64,000 bases of DNA from Salegentibacter agarivorans (GCF_900113135.1 NZ_FOOH01000006.1:113061-177060); one strand, 5' to 3'. Positions 32,901 through 44,135 are shown, counted from the first letter of the stretch. Made by a program: numbers and translations. The notes: a model not told the origin generated them from the letters alone.

Positions 32901-32997
32901 AGTTTTTAAAAATGAATATAACCGGCCTAATTCCCAATCCTAGAAATTGATAAATAATTATCTTCAAATTCATAAAAAGGGTGAAAATTATATACGA

Positions 32998-33756
32998 ATG
33001 AAAAAAACCAGATTAAGTTTATTCCTGCTTCTTTCAGTAATTCTATTAAGTTGTAAAGGAAACGAGGTTAAACCTTCAGAAATTAAAGGGCAACGAATAG
33101 CTATAGATGAAAAGATTGAACCCGATGCCGAAATTGAGGAATTTGTAGCACCGTTTAAAGAGCATCTCAATAAAACGCTAGATAGCACTTTAGCTTACAA
33201 TCCAAATGATATGGTGAAAAGTGACGGCGACCTCAACACCGCAATTGGAAACTTAATGGCCGATTTGGTAATAGAACAGGCCAACCCTATTTTTAAAAGC
33301 AGAACCGGAAATGAAATAGATATGGTTTTGCTAAATCACGGCGGAATTAGAGCTGGTCTCAACAAAGGAAATATTTCTACCCGAAGTGCATACGCCCTAA
33401 TGCCTTTTGAAAATGAAATTGTAGTAGCAGAACTTTCCGGAGAAAAAATTAAGGAAATGCTTACTTACCTGGAACGTGCAAAAACCGCACATCCTGTTAG
33501 CGGAATCCAGATTGAAATGGATCAGGATTATAAGGTTACCAGCGCAAAAATAAACGGTGAAGATTTTGATGAAGATAAAACCTATTTTGTAGCTACTTCA
33601 GATTATTTGCAACAAGGCGGCGATAATATGAACTTTTTTAAAGATCCAATCCAATTATATAAAGTAGACTATAAACTGCGCAATGCCATTATAGATTATT
33701 TTAAAAAGGTAGATACTTTAACGGTTGAGAAAGACAATAGATTTATAAGAAAGTAA
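32998..33756 (+). CDS. Lipoprotein with 5'-nucleotidase C-terminal domain
   Basis: The 252-residue protein begins MKKTRLSLFLLLSVILLSCKG, a lipoprotein signal with Cys19 as the lipidated residue. The remainder matches the C-terminal substrate-binding domain of UshA/5'-nucleotidases: SDGDLNTAIGNLMADLVIEQ, VLLNHGGIRAGLNKGNIS, LMPFENEIVVAELSG and YLQQGGDNMNFF. This domain binds the nucleoside ring and is normally fused to the metallophosphatase domain; here that domain is the next gene, 3 bases downstream. I chose ATG 32998 over 32947 because of the signal peptide. Confidence 0.9.
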   Translation: MKKTRLSLFLLLSVILLSCKGNEVKPSEIKGQRIAIDEKIEPDAEIEEFVAPFKEHLNKTLDSTLAYNPNDMVKSDGDLNTAIGNLMADLVIEQANPIFKSRTGNEIDMVLLNHGGIRAGLNKGNISTRSAYALMPFENEIVVAELSGEKIKEMLTYLERAKTAHPVSGIQIEMDQDYKVTSAKINGEDFDEDKTYFVATSDYLQQGGDNMNFFKDPIQLYKVDYKLRNAIIDYFKKVDTLTVEKDNRFIRK

Positions 33757-33759
33757 GAA

Positions 33760-34668
33760 ATGAAAAGAAGAAATTTTATACAACAAACCTCGGCAGCAAC
33801 GGCTTTTATAGGGATTGGTGGCTTAAGTTCACTTTCATTTAAACCTAACTATAAAAAGCACATTACCATTTTACACACCAATGATGTGCATAGTCATATT
33901 GAGCCTTTTGGCCCTGATGATTCCAGGAATCCTAATATGGGCGGTGTTGCCAGGCGAGCGACTTTAATTCAGCAGATTAGAAATGAAAATCCCAATACTT
34001 TACTTTTAGACGCTGGGGATATTTTTCAGGGGACGCCTTACTTTAATTTCTATGGAGGCGAACTGGAGTTTAAGCTGATGAGTAAAATGAAATATGACGC
34101 GGCTACCATAGGAAACCACGATTTTGATAATGGGATAGATGGATTATATGCACAACTTCCACACGCCGAATTCGATTTTATTTCATCTAATTATGATTTC
34201 AGCAATACGGTGATGGATGGGAATACCCACGAGCATAAAATTTTCACTAAGGATGGTGTGAGAATTGGAATTTTTGGTTTGGGAATTGAACTGCAGGGTC
34301 TGGTGAACGATAGTCTTTATAAGGAAACGAAATATCTGGATCCCATAGAAATTGCGCAGGATCAAAGCCGAATTCTAAAAGAAGAAAAGAATTGTGACCT
34401 GGTTATTTGCCTTTCGCATTTAGGCTATAAATACAGCAGTGATAAGATTTCTGATATTAAACTAGCACAAACCACCGAAAACATAGATCTCATTATTGGC
34501 GGCCACACTCATACTTTTTTGGATAAACCAACGGTTGAAACCAATAAGGCCGGTAAAAAGGTTTTAGTAAATCAGGTGGGTTGTTACGGACTTTACCTGG
34601 GAAGAATTGATTTTTATTTAGATGATAAAAATAATATTGAAACAAATGGAGTCAAGATCGAGGTTTAG
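33760..34668 (+). CDS. Metallophosphatase (5'-nucleotidase N-terminal domain), Tat-exported
   Basis: The 302-residue protein starts with a twin-arginine signal (MKRRNFIQQTSAATAFIG) and then carries the metallophosphoesterase signature of UshA-type nucleotidases: ILHTNDVHSHIEPF, LLDAGDIFQGTPYF, ATIGNHDFDNGIDGL and GGHTHTFLD. These residues coordinate two metal ions. The substrate-binding half is the preceding gene, so one enzyme appears split into two separately exported chains, in the reverse of the usual domain order. The two genes are 3 bases apart. Nucleotide salvage or phosphate release in the periplasm is the likely role. Confidence 0.92.
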   Translation: MKRRNFIQQTSAATAFIGIGGLSSLSFKPNYKKHITILHTNDVHSHIEPFGPDDSRNPNMGGVARRATLIQQIRNENPNTLLLDAGDIFQGTPYFNFYGGELEFKLMSKMKYDAATIGNHDFDNGIDGLYAQLPHAEFDFISSNYDFSNTVMDGNTHEHKIFTKDGVRIGIFGLGIELQGLVNDSLYKETKYLDPIEIAQDQSRILKEEKNCDLVICLSHLGYKYSSDKISDIKLAQTTENIDLIIGGHTHTFLDKPTVETNKAGKKVLVNQVGCYGLYLGRIDFYLDDKNNIETNGVKIEV

Positions 34669-34739
34669 CGATTTTTAAAAGTCAAAAAAGATCTGATTTA
34701 ACTTTTGAATGTGAGAATTGAAGCGATAATGGGTTGCCT

Positions 34740-35024
34740 TTAATTTGAAATCGGGTTTATTTTAATTTGGCCACCAACAGCTTTTAAAACTTTCATTATT
34801 GTTGAAAATTGTGGTTTTGCACCATCAGATAAAGCTTTGTATATACTAGGCCGACTTAACCCGGTTTCATCTGCAATTTTTGTCATTCCAATGGCCTTTG
34901 AAATATGCCTTAATGCTATAATTAAATCTGAAGTATCCCCTTCTTCTAAAACAGAATTAAGATATTCAGCAATCATGTCGTTGCTGTCCAAATAATCTGC
35001 AATATCAAATTTTGATGTTTCCAT
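34740..35024 (-). CDS. HigA-like addiction-module antidote protein (orphan antitoxin)
   Basis: The 94-residue protein belongs to the TIGR02684-type antidote family: METSKFDIADYLDSNDMIAE at the start, then LRHISKAIGMTKIADETGLS with a helix-turn-helix (SRPSIYKALS) and FSTIMKVLKAVGGQIKI at the end. I chose ATG 35024, since the family begins there and the frame from 35048 overlaps the end of the toxin gene. Toxin precedes antitoxin in this family, and here the toxin gene directly upstream is a pseudogene. The antitoxin is intact and may persist as a regulator or an anti-addiction protein. Confidence 0.88.
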   Translation of the reverse strand: METSKFDIADYLDSNDMIAEYLNSVLEEGDTSDLIIALRHISKAIGMTKIADETGLSRPSIYKALSDGAKPQFSTIMKVLKAVGGQIKINPISN

Positions 35025-35026
35025 TC

Positions 35027-35327
35027 TTAATTTTTTAATTTGCTCCAAATTTCTTTTGCCTTTTCGATGTCCTTTTGCTGGGTTGATTTATCACCGCCAA
35101 TAAGCAGTATAATAATTTTCCCATCTCTTTCCTTGAAATATATTCTATAAGCTTTTAGCGTAATTTATTCTTAGTTCACTTATTCCATCTCCAACAGGTT
35201 TACAGTCTCTAAAGTGCTCGTCGTTTTCCAGTTTCTGGATTCTGAACAAAATCTTAGATTATGCCCTCAAATCTTTTAATTTCCTTAGCCACTTGTCAAA
35301 TTCTACTGTTTTCTCTATAAAATACAT
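35027..35327 (-). pseudogene. Broken RelE/HigB-like toxin (TIGR02683 type) partner of the antidote
   Basis: The minus strand from ATG 35327 reads MYFIEKTVEFDKWLRKLKDL and RA, then TAA at 35259-35261 (codon 23), and continues in the same frame as SKILFRIQKLENDEHF ... CKPVGDGISELRINYAK. Near 35152-35156 one extra base shifts the frame; the next frame reads YRIYFKERDGKIIILLIGGD and ends KEIWSKLKN at a TAA (35027-35029), 2 bases before the antidote ATG. Without the extra base and the stop the product would be 99 residues, the normal size. The toxin is therefore dead by one nonsense and one frameshift mutation, and this lies in a region with no annotated gene. Confidence 0.88.
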
Positions 35328-35416
35328 CCTTCTAAGTGTATTCACTTAGATACAAAAGTATATAATTTTTTTGAATTCAGATTTCTAATAATGAAGTTTT
35401 TAAAGTGTATCCAGAC

Positions 35417-38094
<2,678 letters not shown>

Positions 38095-38105
38095 AATGTC
38101 TTAAT

Positions 38106-38711
38106 TTAGGTCTGGTCTTTATTCATCCATTTGGGAACAGGCATAGGCTTAAAATTATACATTTTTTCCAGTAATTCCTCAATATCTTCCCCAATAAGCA
38201 AAAGATTAAAATTCTCTTTTCTAAGCAAACCTTTTCTCACCATGGTTTTAAGCATCGCGATAAGATCGTCGTAAAACCCGTTAATATTTAATAATCCAAT
38301 AGGATTTTGATGCAGCCCTAATTGGCCCCAGGTTACAATTTCAAAAAGCTCTTCAAAAGTTCCAAACCCGCCAGGCAGGGCAATAAAACCATCGCTTAAT
38401 TCGTGCATTTTAAGCTTGCGCTCGTGCATATCTTTGGTAGTGATCAATTCGGTTAAACCGGTATGGACTACTTCTTTGGTCTTTAAAAAATCTGGAATCA
38501 CCCCAATAACTTCTCCTCCGTTTTGAAGGGTACCGGCAGCAACCTGCCCCATTAAGCCAAGTTTACTTCCGCCAAATACCAATTTAATATTCTTTTGAGC
38601 TAAAACTTTTCCCAGACGATAAGATTCTGAGAAAATTTTCTCATCGTTGCCTTCGCTGCTTGCACAAAAAACGGCAATGCTTTTAAGTTGGTTTTTACTG
38701 TTGTTTTCCAA
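38106..38711 (-). CDS. LOG-family (TIGR00730) Rossmann-fold protein
   Basis: The 201-residue protein has the LOG/lysine-decarboxylase-like signature PGGFGTFEELFEIVTW (around residue 112), preceded by LVFGGSKLGLMGQVAAGTL. Family members hydrolyse nucleoside 5'-monophosphates to free base and ribose 5-phosphate; in plants this activates cytokinins. The bacterial role is probably purine-nucleotide metabolism. The gene is 11 bases from the VOC gene and 50 bases downstream of prmC. The family call is secure; the substrate is inferred. Confidence 0.9.
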   Translation of the reverse strand: MENNSKNQLKSIAVFCASSEGNDEKIFSESYRLGKVLAQKNIKLVFGGSKLGLMGQVAAGTLQNGGEVIGVIPDFLKTKEVVHTGLTELITTKDMHERKLKMHELSDGFIALPGGFGTFEELFEIVTWGQLGLHQNPIGLLNINGFYDDLIAMLKTMVRKGLLRKENFNLLLIGEDIEELLEKMYNFKPMPVPKWMNKDQT

Positions 38712-38761
38712 AATTATTGGTTTATGAAATTTAGAACTATTGGGTTTTAAAAACCTTAATA

Positions 38762-39607
38762 TTAACGCAATTCTCCTTTTAGCATTCTGAAATTTCCAAA
38801 AAGATCTTTTCGCAATTCGGTGCTAAAACCATATTTCTGCATCATCTTTTCGGTTTCTTCGGCCAGGTATTGGTTGATCTCAAAATAGAGCTTCCCGCTA
38901 GGATTTAGGCTACTTTTAGCCAATTTCGTGATTTTCTCATAGAAAATTAAAGGATTTTCGTCTTTTACATATAATGCAGTAGGTGGATCGTATTCTAAAA
39001 CATTTCGGTGCATTTCCTTTTTCTCCAGTTCCCTAACGTAGGGCGGATTAGAGACAATAACATCCCAGTTTCCCTTAAGAGCTTCGGTTTTTAAAATATC
39101 TTCCTGGATAAAATTAATGTCAACATTATTAATTTCTGCATTGGTTTTCGCCATTACCAGAGCTGCTTCAGAAATATCTATAGCCGAAATTTGAGCTTCC
39201 GGAAGATTTTTTGCCAGGCTAATAGCGATGCAACCACTCCCCGTCCCAATATCCAGGATTCGCCCAGATTCCTCTTCGAAAAATTCTTCTAAAATCCATT
39301 CAACCAATTCCTCGGTTTCTGGTCTTGGTACTAATACATTTTTATCAACCTTAAAAGTCAATCCGAAAAACTCTGTTTCCCCAATAATATGCTGAATGGG
39401 TTCGTGGTTTTTTAAACCCGCTAAGGCTGACTCTAGTTTCTCAATCTGACTTTTATCAATTTCAAGCTCAGGATTTAAAGCAAGATTTAACCGATTGATC
39501 TTGAAAAAAGCTTCTGTTAGCATAAAGAAAAAAGAATGCACTTCTTCCACAGGATATTCATTTTCCAGCGATTTAGTAAAAATTTCTTTTTGGGCTTTTA
39601 GTTTCAT
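38762..39607 (-). CDS. prmC: Release factor glutamine methyltransferase
   Basis: The 281-residue methyltransferase modifies the Gln of the GGQ motif in release factors RF1 and RF2. It has the PrmC N-terminal helical domain (EPIQHIIGETEFFGLTFKVD), LVPRPETEELVEWIL, the SAM-binding ILDIGTGSGCIAISLAK and the catalytic NPPYVRE motif. The length is standard. It is the first gene of the run to ligA; its upstream spacer is a low-complexity repeat region. Confidence 0.95.
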   Translation of the reverse strand: MKLKAQKEIFTKSLENEYPVEEVHSFFFMLTEAFFKINRLNLALNPELEIDKSQIEKLESALAGLKNHEPIQHIIGETEFFGLTFKVDKNVLVPRPETEELVEWILEEFFEEESGRILDIGTGSGCIAISLAKNLPEAQISAIDISEAALVMAKTNAEINNVDINFIQEDILKTEALKGNWDVIVSNPPYVRELEKKEMHRNVLEYDPPTALYVKDENPLIFYEKITKLAKSSLNPSGKLYFEINQYLAEETEKMMQKYGFSTELRKDLFGNFRMLKGELR

Positions 39608-39881
39608 CTTTCCAGTTGTGGGTTGTGAGTTCTCGGTTCTCGGTTTTGGGTTATCTGTTATCAGTTGTGAGTTGGGCGTTGTCAGTTTGAGGAAAATCCA
39701 AATTCCTGATTCTTATCTCCTGGATCTTGTTTCTTGTTTCTTAAATCTTTTTTCTTTCTTTTCTCTCTACTCTTTTCTCTTGATTAAAACATAAAATCGT
39801 GGCGTTCCTCCCTGTCTCGCGATAACGTAAAAAAGACTCCTCCCTCTTCATTCTTCACTCTTTACTCTTTACTCCTACTTC
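39608..39881. repeat. Low-complexity and repeat-rich spacer between prmC and a GNAT gene
   Basis: From 39614 to about 39690 the sequence is built from degenerate GTTGTGAGTT/TCTCGGTT/TCAGTTGTGAG units, a complement of the AACTGA-type stretches at 10380-10440 and 12776-12890. From 39794 to 39828 AAATCGTGGCGTTCCTCCCT, then GTCTCGCGATAACG, resembles the element at 12461-12540, followed by repeated CTCTTTACTC units. No gene is seen; a 99-codon frame across it is an artefact. Confidence 0.5.
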
Positions 39882-40367
39882 TCAAACATCCCTAATCATC
39901 CACATCGTACAATTATAATGGCCGGTGTCTCCAAGGGGTTTTTCTAAAGATTTGAAGCCACTGCGTGCGTAGAGTTTCCGTGCGCTTTTCATATAAGGAA
40001 GGGTTTCAATATAGCATTGTTCAAAATTCTGAGATTTGGCGAACTTAAGACAGGTATCCATCATTTGGGCGCCAAGACCTTTGCCACGAGCTTCAGGCAA
40101 GAAATACATTTTTTGCAATTCGCATATTTTTTCTTCCAGCCCAATTAACGGTGCAATTCCTGCTCCTCCAATAATTTTCCCTTCATCTTCCACCACAAAA
40201 TAATTCATTCGCGGAGGCTGATAAGTTGCATACATATCGTCTAGCGCCTTGTCTTCATAGGCGGTTCCTACTTTTGGAACGCCCATTTCTACCAAAACCT
40301 TTCTTACTACTTCGGCAACTTGTTGATTGTCTTCGGGTTGAATTTCCCGTATTTTTAACGTGCTCAT
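39882..40367 (-). CDS. GNAT-family N-acetyltransferase
   Basis: The 161-residue protein has the GNAT core: LKIREIQPEDNQQVAEVVRK, YFVVEDEGKIIGGAGIAPL, and the acetyl-CoA pyrophosphate loop in MYFLPEARGKGLGAQMMDTC (Q/RxxGxG/A), then YIETLPYMKSARKLYARSGF. The acceptor is unknown. The gene diverges from ribD with a gap of only 28 bases, so the two promoters must overlap or the genes have short leaders. Confidence 0.9.
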   Translation of the reverse strand: MSTLKIREIQPEDNQQVAEVVRKVLVEMGVPKVGTAYEDKALDDMYATYQPPRMNYFVVEDEGKIIGGAGIAPLIGLEEKICELQKMYFLPEARGKGLGAQMMDTCLKFAKSQNFEQCYIETLPYMKSARKLYARSGFKSLEKPLGDTGHYNCTMWMIRDV

Positions 40368-40395
40368 TCTTGGTAAATAATCCTATTTTAGAGGC

Positions 40396-41433
40396 GTGAA
40401 TATACACGAAAAATATATAAAACGCTGTATTGAACTGGCCAAAAACGGACTGGGAGCCACCTATCCCAATCCGCTGGTAGGCAGCGTAATTGTTTATAAA
40501 AACAAGATAATCGGTGAAGGCTGGCATCAAAAAGCAGGAGCCCCACACGCCGAGGTAAACGCTGTAAATTCTGTGAGAGATGAATCGCTTTTAAAAAAGT
40601 CTACCATCTATGTGAGTCTGGAACCCTGCAGTCATTTTGGAAAAACGCCGCCTTGCAGCGATCTAATTATCGCTAAGGGTATTAAAAAAGTGATTATTGG
40701 TACAGTAGATCCTTTTGCTGAAGTTGCCGGTCGCGGCATCAAGAAACTGATGGAAGCCGGTTGCGAAGTTCAGGTAGGAATTCTGGAAAAAGAATGCCAG
40801 GATCTCAACAAACGTTTTTTCACTTTCCATCAAAAGAAACAGCCTTATATTATTTTGAAATGGGCGCAAACCGCTGATGGATTTATCGCTCCAAAAGTCC
40901 AGGAAAAACGCGAGCCGGTTTGGATCACGAATCAATATTCAAAACAATTGGTGCATAAATGGAGAAGTGAAGAACAGGCTATTCTAGTAGGCACCAATAC
41001 GGCCATTGCTGATAACCCCAAACTAAATACAAGGCTTTGGAATGGCAAAAACCCGGTGCGGGTAGTGATAGACAAAGAATTAAAAATTCCGCAGGAATCT
41101 GCATTGTTTAATGGCAGTATCAAGACCATTGTTTTAACCGAATATGTAAAAAATTCAGGAGATAATTTGATATTTGAAAAGATTGATTTTCAACAGGATA
41201 TAGTGAAACAAATTTGCGAGGTGCTTTATCGGCACAACTTACAATCGGTTATTATAGAAGGTGGCGCAAAAACACTTCAGACTTTTATTGACGCCAATCT
41301 TTGGGATGAAGCCAGAGTTTTTACCGGAATTTCAGAATTTCACGAGGGAATAAATGCTCCGCAATTTTCAGGAATTAAGCTTTCAGAAACTAATTTGGAG
41401 CGTGATACTTTAAAGAATTATAAGAATGATTAA
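40396..41433 (+). CDS. ribD: Riboflavin biosynthesis deaminase/reductase
   Basis: The 345-residue bifunctional enzyme catalyses two successive steps of riboflavin synthesis: deamination of the pyrimidine and reduction of the ribose. The deaminase part has the zinc site H-A-E in GAPHAEVNAV and PCSHFGKTPPCSDLI; the reductase part starts IILKWAQTADGFIAP and has SVIIEGGAKTLQTFID. The start codon is GTG at 40396-40398. It overlaps the HAD gene by 8 bases and opens a ribD-HAD-EamA operon. Confidence 0.94.
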   Translation: MNIHEKYIKRCIELAKNGLGATYPNPLVGSVIVYKNKIIGEGWHQKAGAPHAEVNAVNSVRDESLLKKSTIYVSLEPCSHFGKTPPCSDLIIAKGIKKVIIGTVDPFAEVAGRGIKKLMEAGCEVQVGILEKECQDLNKRFFTFHQKKQPYIILKWAQTADGFIAPKVQEKREPVWITNQYSKQLVHKWRSEEQAILVGTNTAIADNPKLNTRLWNGKNPVRVVIDKELKIPQESALFNGSIKTIVLTEYVKNSGDNLIFEKIDFQQDIVKQICEVLYRHNLQSVIIEGGAKTLQTFIDANLWDEARVFTGISEFHEGINAPQFSGIKLSETNLERDTLKNYKND

Positions 41434-42034
41434 AACCATAATTTTCGATTTCGGAGACGTATTCATCAACCTGGACAAACCGGCCACGATGCGCGAAATG
41501 AATAAACATGAAATCGAAGAACTTTCAGAAAGTTTGCTCAATATCAATCAGAAATATGAAAAAGGGCTTATTTCTTCTGAAGAATTTGTAAAATCTTATC
41601 AGAGCGAATATACTCAGCTTCAGGAAGAACATTTCAAAAATTCCTGGAACGCTATTTTGGTTGATTTCCCTGAATATCGTTACCAGTTTTTAAAGAAAAT
41701 TTCCGAAGAAAAAAATTACCAATTAATTCTTTTGAGTAACACCAACGAAATTCATATAGATTGGGTTAAAGAAAATGTACCGTTTTTTGAAGATTTTAAA
41801 GCTTGTTTCGATGCTTTTTATCTTTCACACGAGATCAATTTTAGAAAACCAGATGCTGAAATTTATGAGTTTGTGCTAAAACAACACGGCTTAAAACCTC
41901 AAGAATGTCTTTTTATTGACGACACCAAAGAAAACACTGATGCTGCAGAAGATTTAGGAATCCACACCTGGAATATTGAACCTACCCGAGAAGATGTCAT
42001 CGATTTATTTACCGCTAAAAAGGAATTATTTTGA
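41426..42034 (+). CDS. HAD-superfamily hydrolase (subfamily IA)
   Basis: The 202-residue protein has motif I IIFDFGDVFINLDKP (nucleophile Asp at residue 8), motif II LILLSNTNEIHIDWVK, motif III Lys in NFRKPDAEIYEF and motif IV CLFIDDTKENTDAA. This order and size fit sugar- or nucleotide-phosphate phosphatases such as YihX. Because it follows ribD with an overlap, it may dephosphorylate the RibD product, a step whose enzyme varies among bacteria; this is inference. Confidence 0.88.
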   Translation: MIKTIIFDFGDVFINLDKPATMREMNKHEIEELSESLLNINQKYEKGLISSEEFVKSYQSEYTQLQEEHFKNSWNAILVDFPEYRYQFLKKISEEKNYQLILLSNTNEIHIDWVKENVPFFEDFKACFDAFYLSHEINFRKPDAEIYEFVLKQHGLKPQECLFIDDTKENTDAAEDLGIHTWNIEPTREDVIDLFTAKKELF

Positions 42035-42903
42035 TCTACCTGCTGCTTAGCATCCTTTCTTCTACGGTTATTTTTATCGTATTTAGGCTCTATAAAAAAT
42101 ACGGGGTAAATACACTGCAAGCTATCATTGTTAACTATTTTATCGCCTGTATAGTGGGCTTTTTTGGCTATATAGAAAGTGTTGATGATATTGTGAGAAT
42201 TCCTTCAGAAAAATGGTTTTTTGGAACGCTCATTTTAGGTGCGCTTTTTATTACGGTTTTTAATCTTGCCGCGATTACCACCCAACGCAGCGGACTTTCA
42301 GTCGTTTCAGTAGCCACCAAAATGTCGGTTGCGATTCCTGTTTTCTTCGGAATATTTATTTATGATGAAAGCCTGGGCTTTTTAAAAATTTCGGGGATTC
42401 TGCTTGCACTAGCAGCGGTTTATTTGAGTTCCATTAAAACCGCAAAAGGCATTAAAATAAAGAAAAGGAATTTAGTATTTCCGCTCTTGGTTTTTATTGG
42501 AAGTGGGATTATTGACACCACCATAAACTACCTTGAAAATTTTTATGTTTCTGAAACCGATGTCGGCCTTTTTTCTTCCAGTATTTTTGGAATCGCCGGG
42601 ATTATTGGAATAACAATCTTAATTGGACAGGCAGTTTTAGGAAAATTAAGAATTACCTGGAAAAATATAGCCGGCGGGATCGCGCTGGGAATTCCGAACT
42701 ATTTTTCCATTTATTTCCTGGTTATGGCATTGCGTGCTCCCGGAATTGAAAACTCGGTTATTTTTACTTTAAACCATGTAGGGATTGTGCTAGCATCTAC
42801 AATTCTTGGAATTATACTTTTTAAAGAAGTTCTTTTGAAGAAAAACTGGATTGGAATTGCGTTAGCCGTGATAAGTATTATCCTTGTGGCGAGTAGCCAG
42901 TAG
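42031..42903 (+). CDS. EamA/DMT-family transporter
   Basis: The 290-residue protein has about ten membrane helices in two EamA halves (IYLLLSILSSTVIFIVFRLY, TLILGALFITVFNLAAITT, ISGILLALAAVYLSS; then NSVIFTLNHVGIVLAST and IGIALAVISIILVASSQ). Drug/metabolite transporters move small molecules such as amino acids, nucleosides or vitamins; the substrate here is unknown. The initiation codon is TTG at 42031-42033, inside the TGA stop of the HAD gene (TTGA), giving tight coupling. Riboflavin-related transport is possible from context only. Confidence 0.88.
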   Translation: MIYLLLSILSSTVIFIVFRLYKKYGVNTLQAIIVNYFIACIVGFFGYIESVDDIVRIPSEKWFFGTLILGALFITVFNLAAITTQRSGLSVVSVATKMSVAIPVFFGIFIYDESLGFLKISGILLALAAVYLSSIKTAKGIKIKKRNLVFPLLVFIGSGIIDTTINYLENFYVSETDVGLFSSSIFGIAGIIGITILIGQAVLGKLRITWKNIAGGIALGIPNYFSIYFLVMALRAPGIENSVIFTLNHVGIVLASTILGIILFKEVLLKKNWIGIALAVISIILVASSQ

Positions 42904-42914
42904 TTTTACTGAAA

Positions 42915-42947
42915 AGACCTCACAGGTTTTGGAAACCTGTGAGGTCT
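42915..42947. repeat. Perfect 15-base palindrome (AGACCTCACAGGTTT), dispersed hairpin
   Basis: AGACCTCACAGGTTT (42915-42929) and AAACCTGTGAGGTCT (42933-42947) are perfect inverted repeats with a 3-base loop. From memory the same palindrome is frequent in flavobacterial spacers. A decayed copy (ACGAGGTTTTGAAAACTGTG, then AGGTTTGTT, about 43650-43678) lies on the other side of the next gene. It may end the EamA transcript, although no strong T-run follows. Confidence 0.7.
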
Positions 42948-42965
42948 AAAAAATAGCGATACATA

Positions 42966-43574
42966 ATGAAAGACACCTATAAAACCATAACCAAAGCCTC
43001 TCCCGAAGTCTTGTTTAAAGACCGGAACTCCAAGTTTTTTGGTTATGCTTTTCCGGTAAAGACAGAAGAGGAAGCCAATATTCATTTAGAAGAACTAAAA
43101 ACCAAACATCATAAAGCGCGGCACTGGTGTTACGCCTGGCAATTAGGAAAACAAGATTTTCAATATCGTGCCAATGATGACGGAGAACCCTCAAATTCTG
43201 CCGGAATGCCTATTTACGGACAAATACAATCTTTTGAGGTTACTAATATATTAATAGTCGTTGTAAGATATTTTGGTGGTGTAAAACTCGGTGTAGGCGG
43301 CTTGATTAACGCTTATAAAACGGCCTCACAAATGGCGCTGGAAGAATCGAATATAGTAACCCGAACCATAGACGAAGCTTTTGAGATCAGTTTTGATTAT
43401 CCTGAAATGAATATTGTGATGCGTTTAATTAAAGAAAACAATCTCAATATCATCGAACAAAAACTGGAGCTGGATTGCAAGATCTATATTTCGGTTAGAA
43501 AAAAAGACGCTGAAGCAATTTTTGAAAAGTTTGATTCAACATATAAGGTTGAGATTAAAAGGTTGGAAGATTGA
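42966..43574 (+). CDS. YigZ/IMPACT-family protein
   Basis: The 202-residue protein is a UPF0029/YigZ homologue: KDRNSKFFGYAFPVKTEEEA at the start, ARHWCYAWQLGK, the conserved NDDGEPSNSAGMPIYGQI and VVVRYFGGVKLGVGGLINAY, then a C-terminal DUF1949-like ferredoxin fold. The eukaryotic relative IMPACT acts on GCN1 in translation control. The bacterial function is unknown. Flanked on both sides by copies of the AGACCTCACAGG palindrome. Confidence 0.92.
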   Translation: MKDTYKTITKASPEVLFKDRNSKFFGYAFPVKTEEEANIHLEELKTKHHKARHWCYAWQLGKQDFQYRANDDGEPSNSAGMPIYGQIQSFEVTNILIVVVRYFGGVKLGVGGLINAYKTASQMALEESNIVTRTIDEAFEISFDYPEMNIVMRLIKENNLNIIEQKLELDCKIYISVRKKDAEAIFEKFDSTYKVEIKRLED

Positions 43575-43684
43575 AGGTGATTTTAAAAAATATTAGGTTT
43601 TAAATTAGTTCCGAAACTTCGGGACAGGATCACAGTAAAAATTAAACATACGAGGTTTTGAAAACTGTGAGGTTTGTTTAATAT

Positions 43685-44080
43685 CTACTTCAGCTTATCC
43701 AAAATATACTGCGGGCAGCGAATTGGTTTTTTGGTTTTGGAATCCATAAAAACCAATGTTGTATAAGCTTTTGTAATTAAGTCTTCACATTGGTTAAAAA
43801 CTAAATATTCAAAAGTAATTTTTACCGAGGGAAGTTCTTTCAATCGCACTTCAATTTTAAGTTCATCGTCAAAAACCGCAGGTTTTAAAAACTTTGTATT
43901 CAACTCATAAACAGGCAGCATCACCCCGTTTTCCTCCATAGACTTATAAGAAATCCCAAGCGCCGAAAGCCAGTCTAAACGGGCAATTTCAAAGTATTGA
44001 GCATAATTACCGTGGTGCACCACACCCATTTGATCGGTTTCCGCATAACGGACTTTAACATAAGAAACGTGACTTTTCAT
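43685..44080 (-). CDS. Acyl-CoA thioesterase, 4HBT/YbgC type
   Basis: The 131-residue hotdog-fold protein begins KVRYAETDQMGVVHHGNYAQ, where the Asp of ETDQMG is the catalytic residue of the 4-hydroxybenzoyl-CoA thioesterase/YbgC family, and continues YFEIARLDWLSALGISYK and LKFLKPAVFDDEL-like segments. It hydrolyses acyl-CoA thioesters; chain length cannot be read. It is convergent with YigZ and diverges from dnaA, sharing the 205-base dnaA upstream region. Confidence 0.92.
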   Translation of the reverse strand: MKSHVSYVKVRYAETDQMGVVHHGNYAQYFEIARLDWLSALGISYKSMEENGVMLPVYELNTKFLKPAVFDDELKIEVRLKELPSVKITFEYLVFNQCEDLITKAYTTLVFMDSKTKKPIRCPQYILDKLK

Positions 44081-44135
44081 ATTGAATTTAACAGCTAAAT
44101 TGAATGAGGTTTTGTACTTTCATAAGCGGAATTAA

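Noticed and set aside
39495..39794. 99-codon plus-strand frame overlapping prmC
   Set aside because: Half is antisense to prmC and half is low-complexity spacer; the product is a run of Ser/Phe/Leu without domain.
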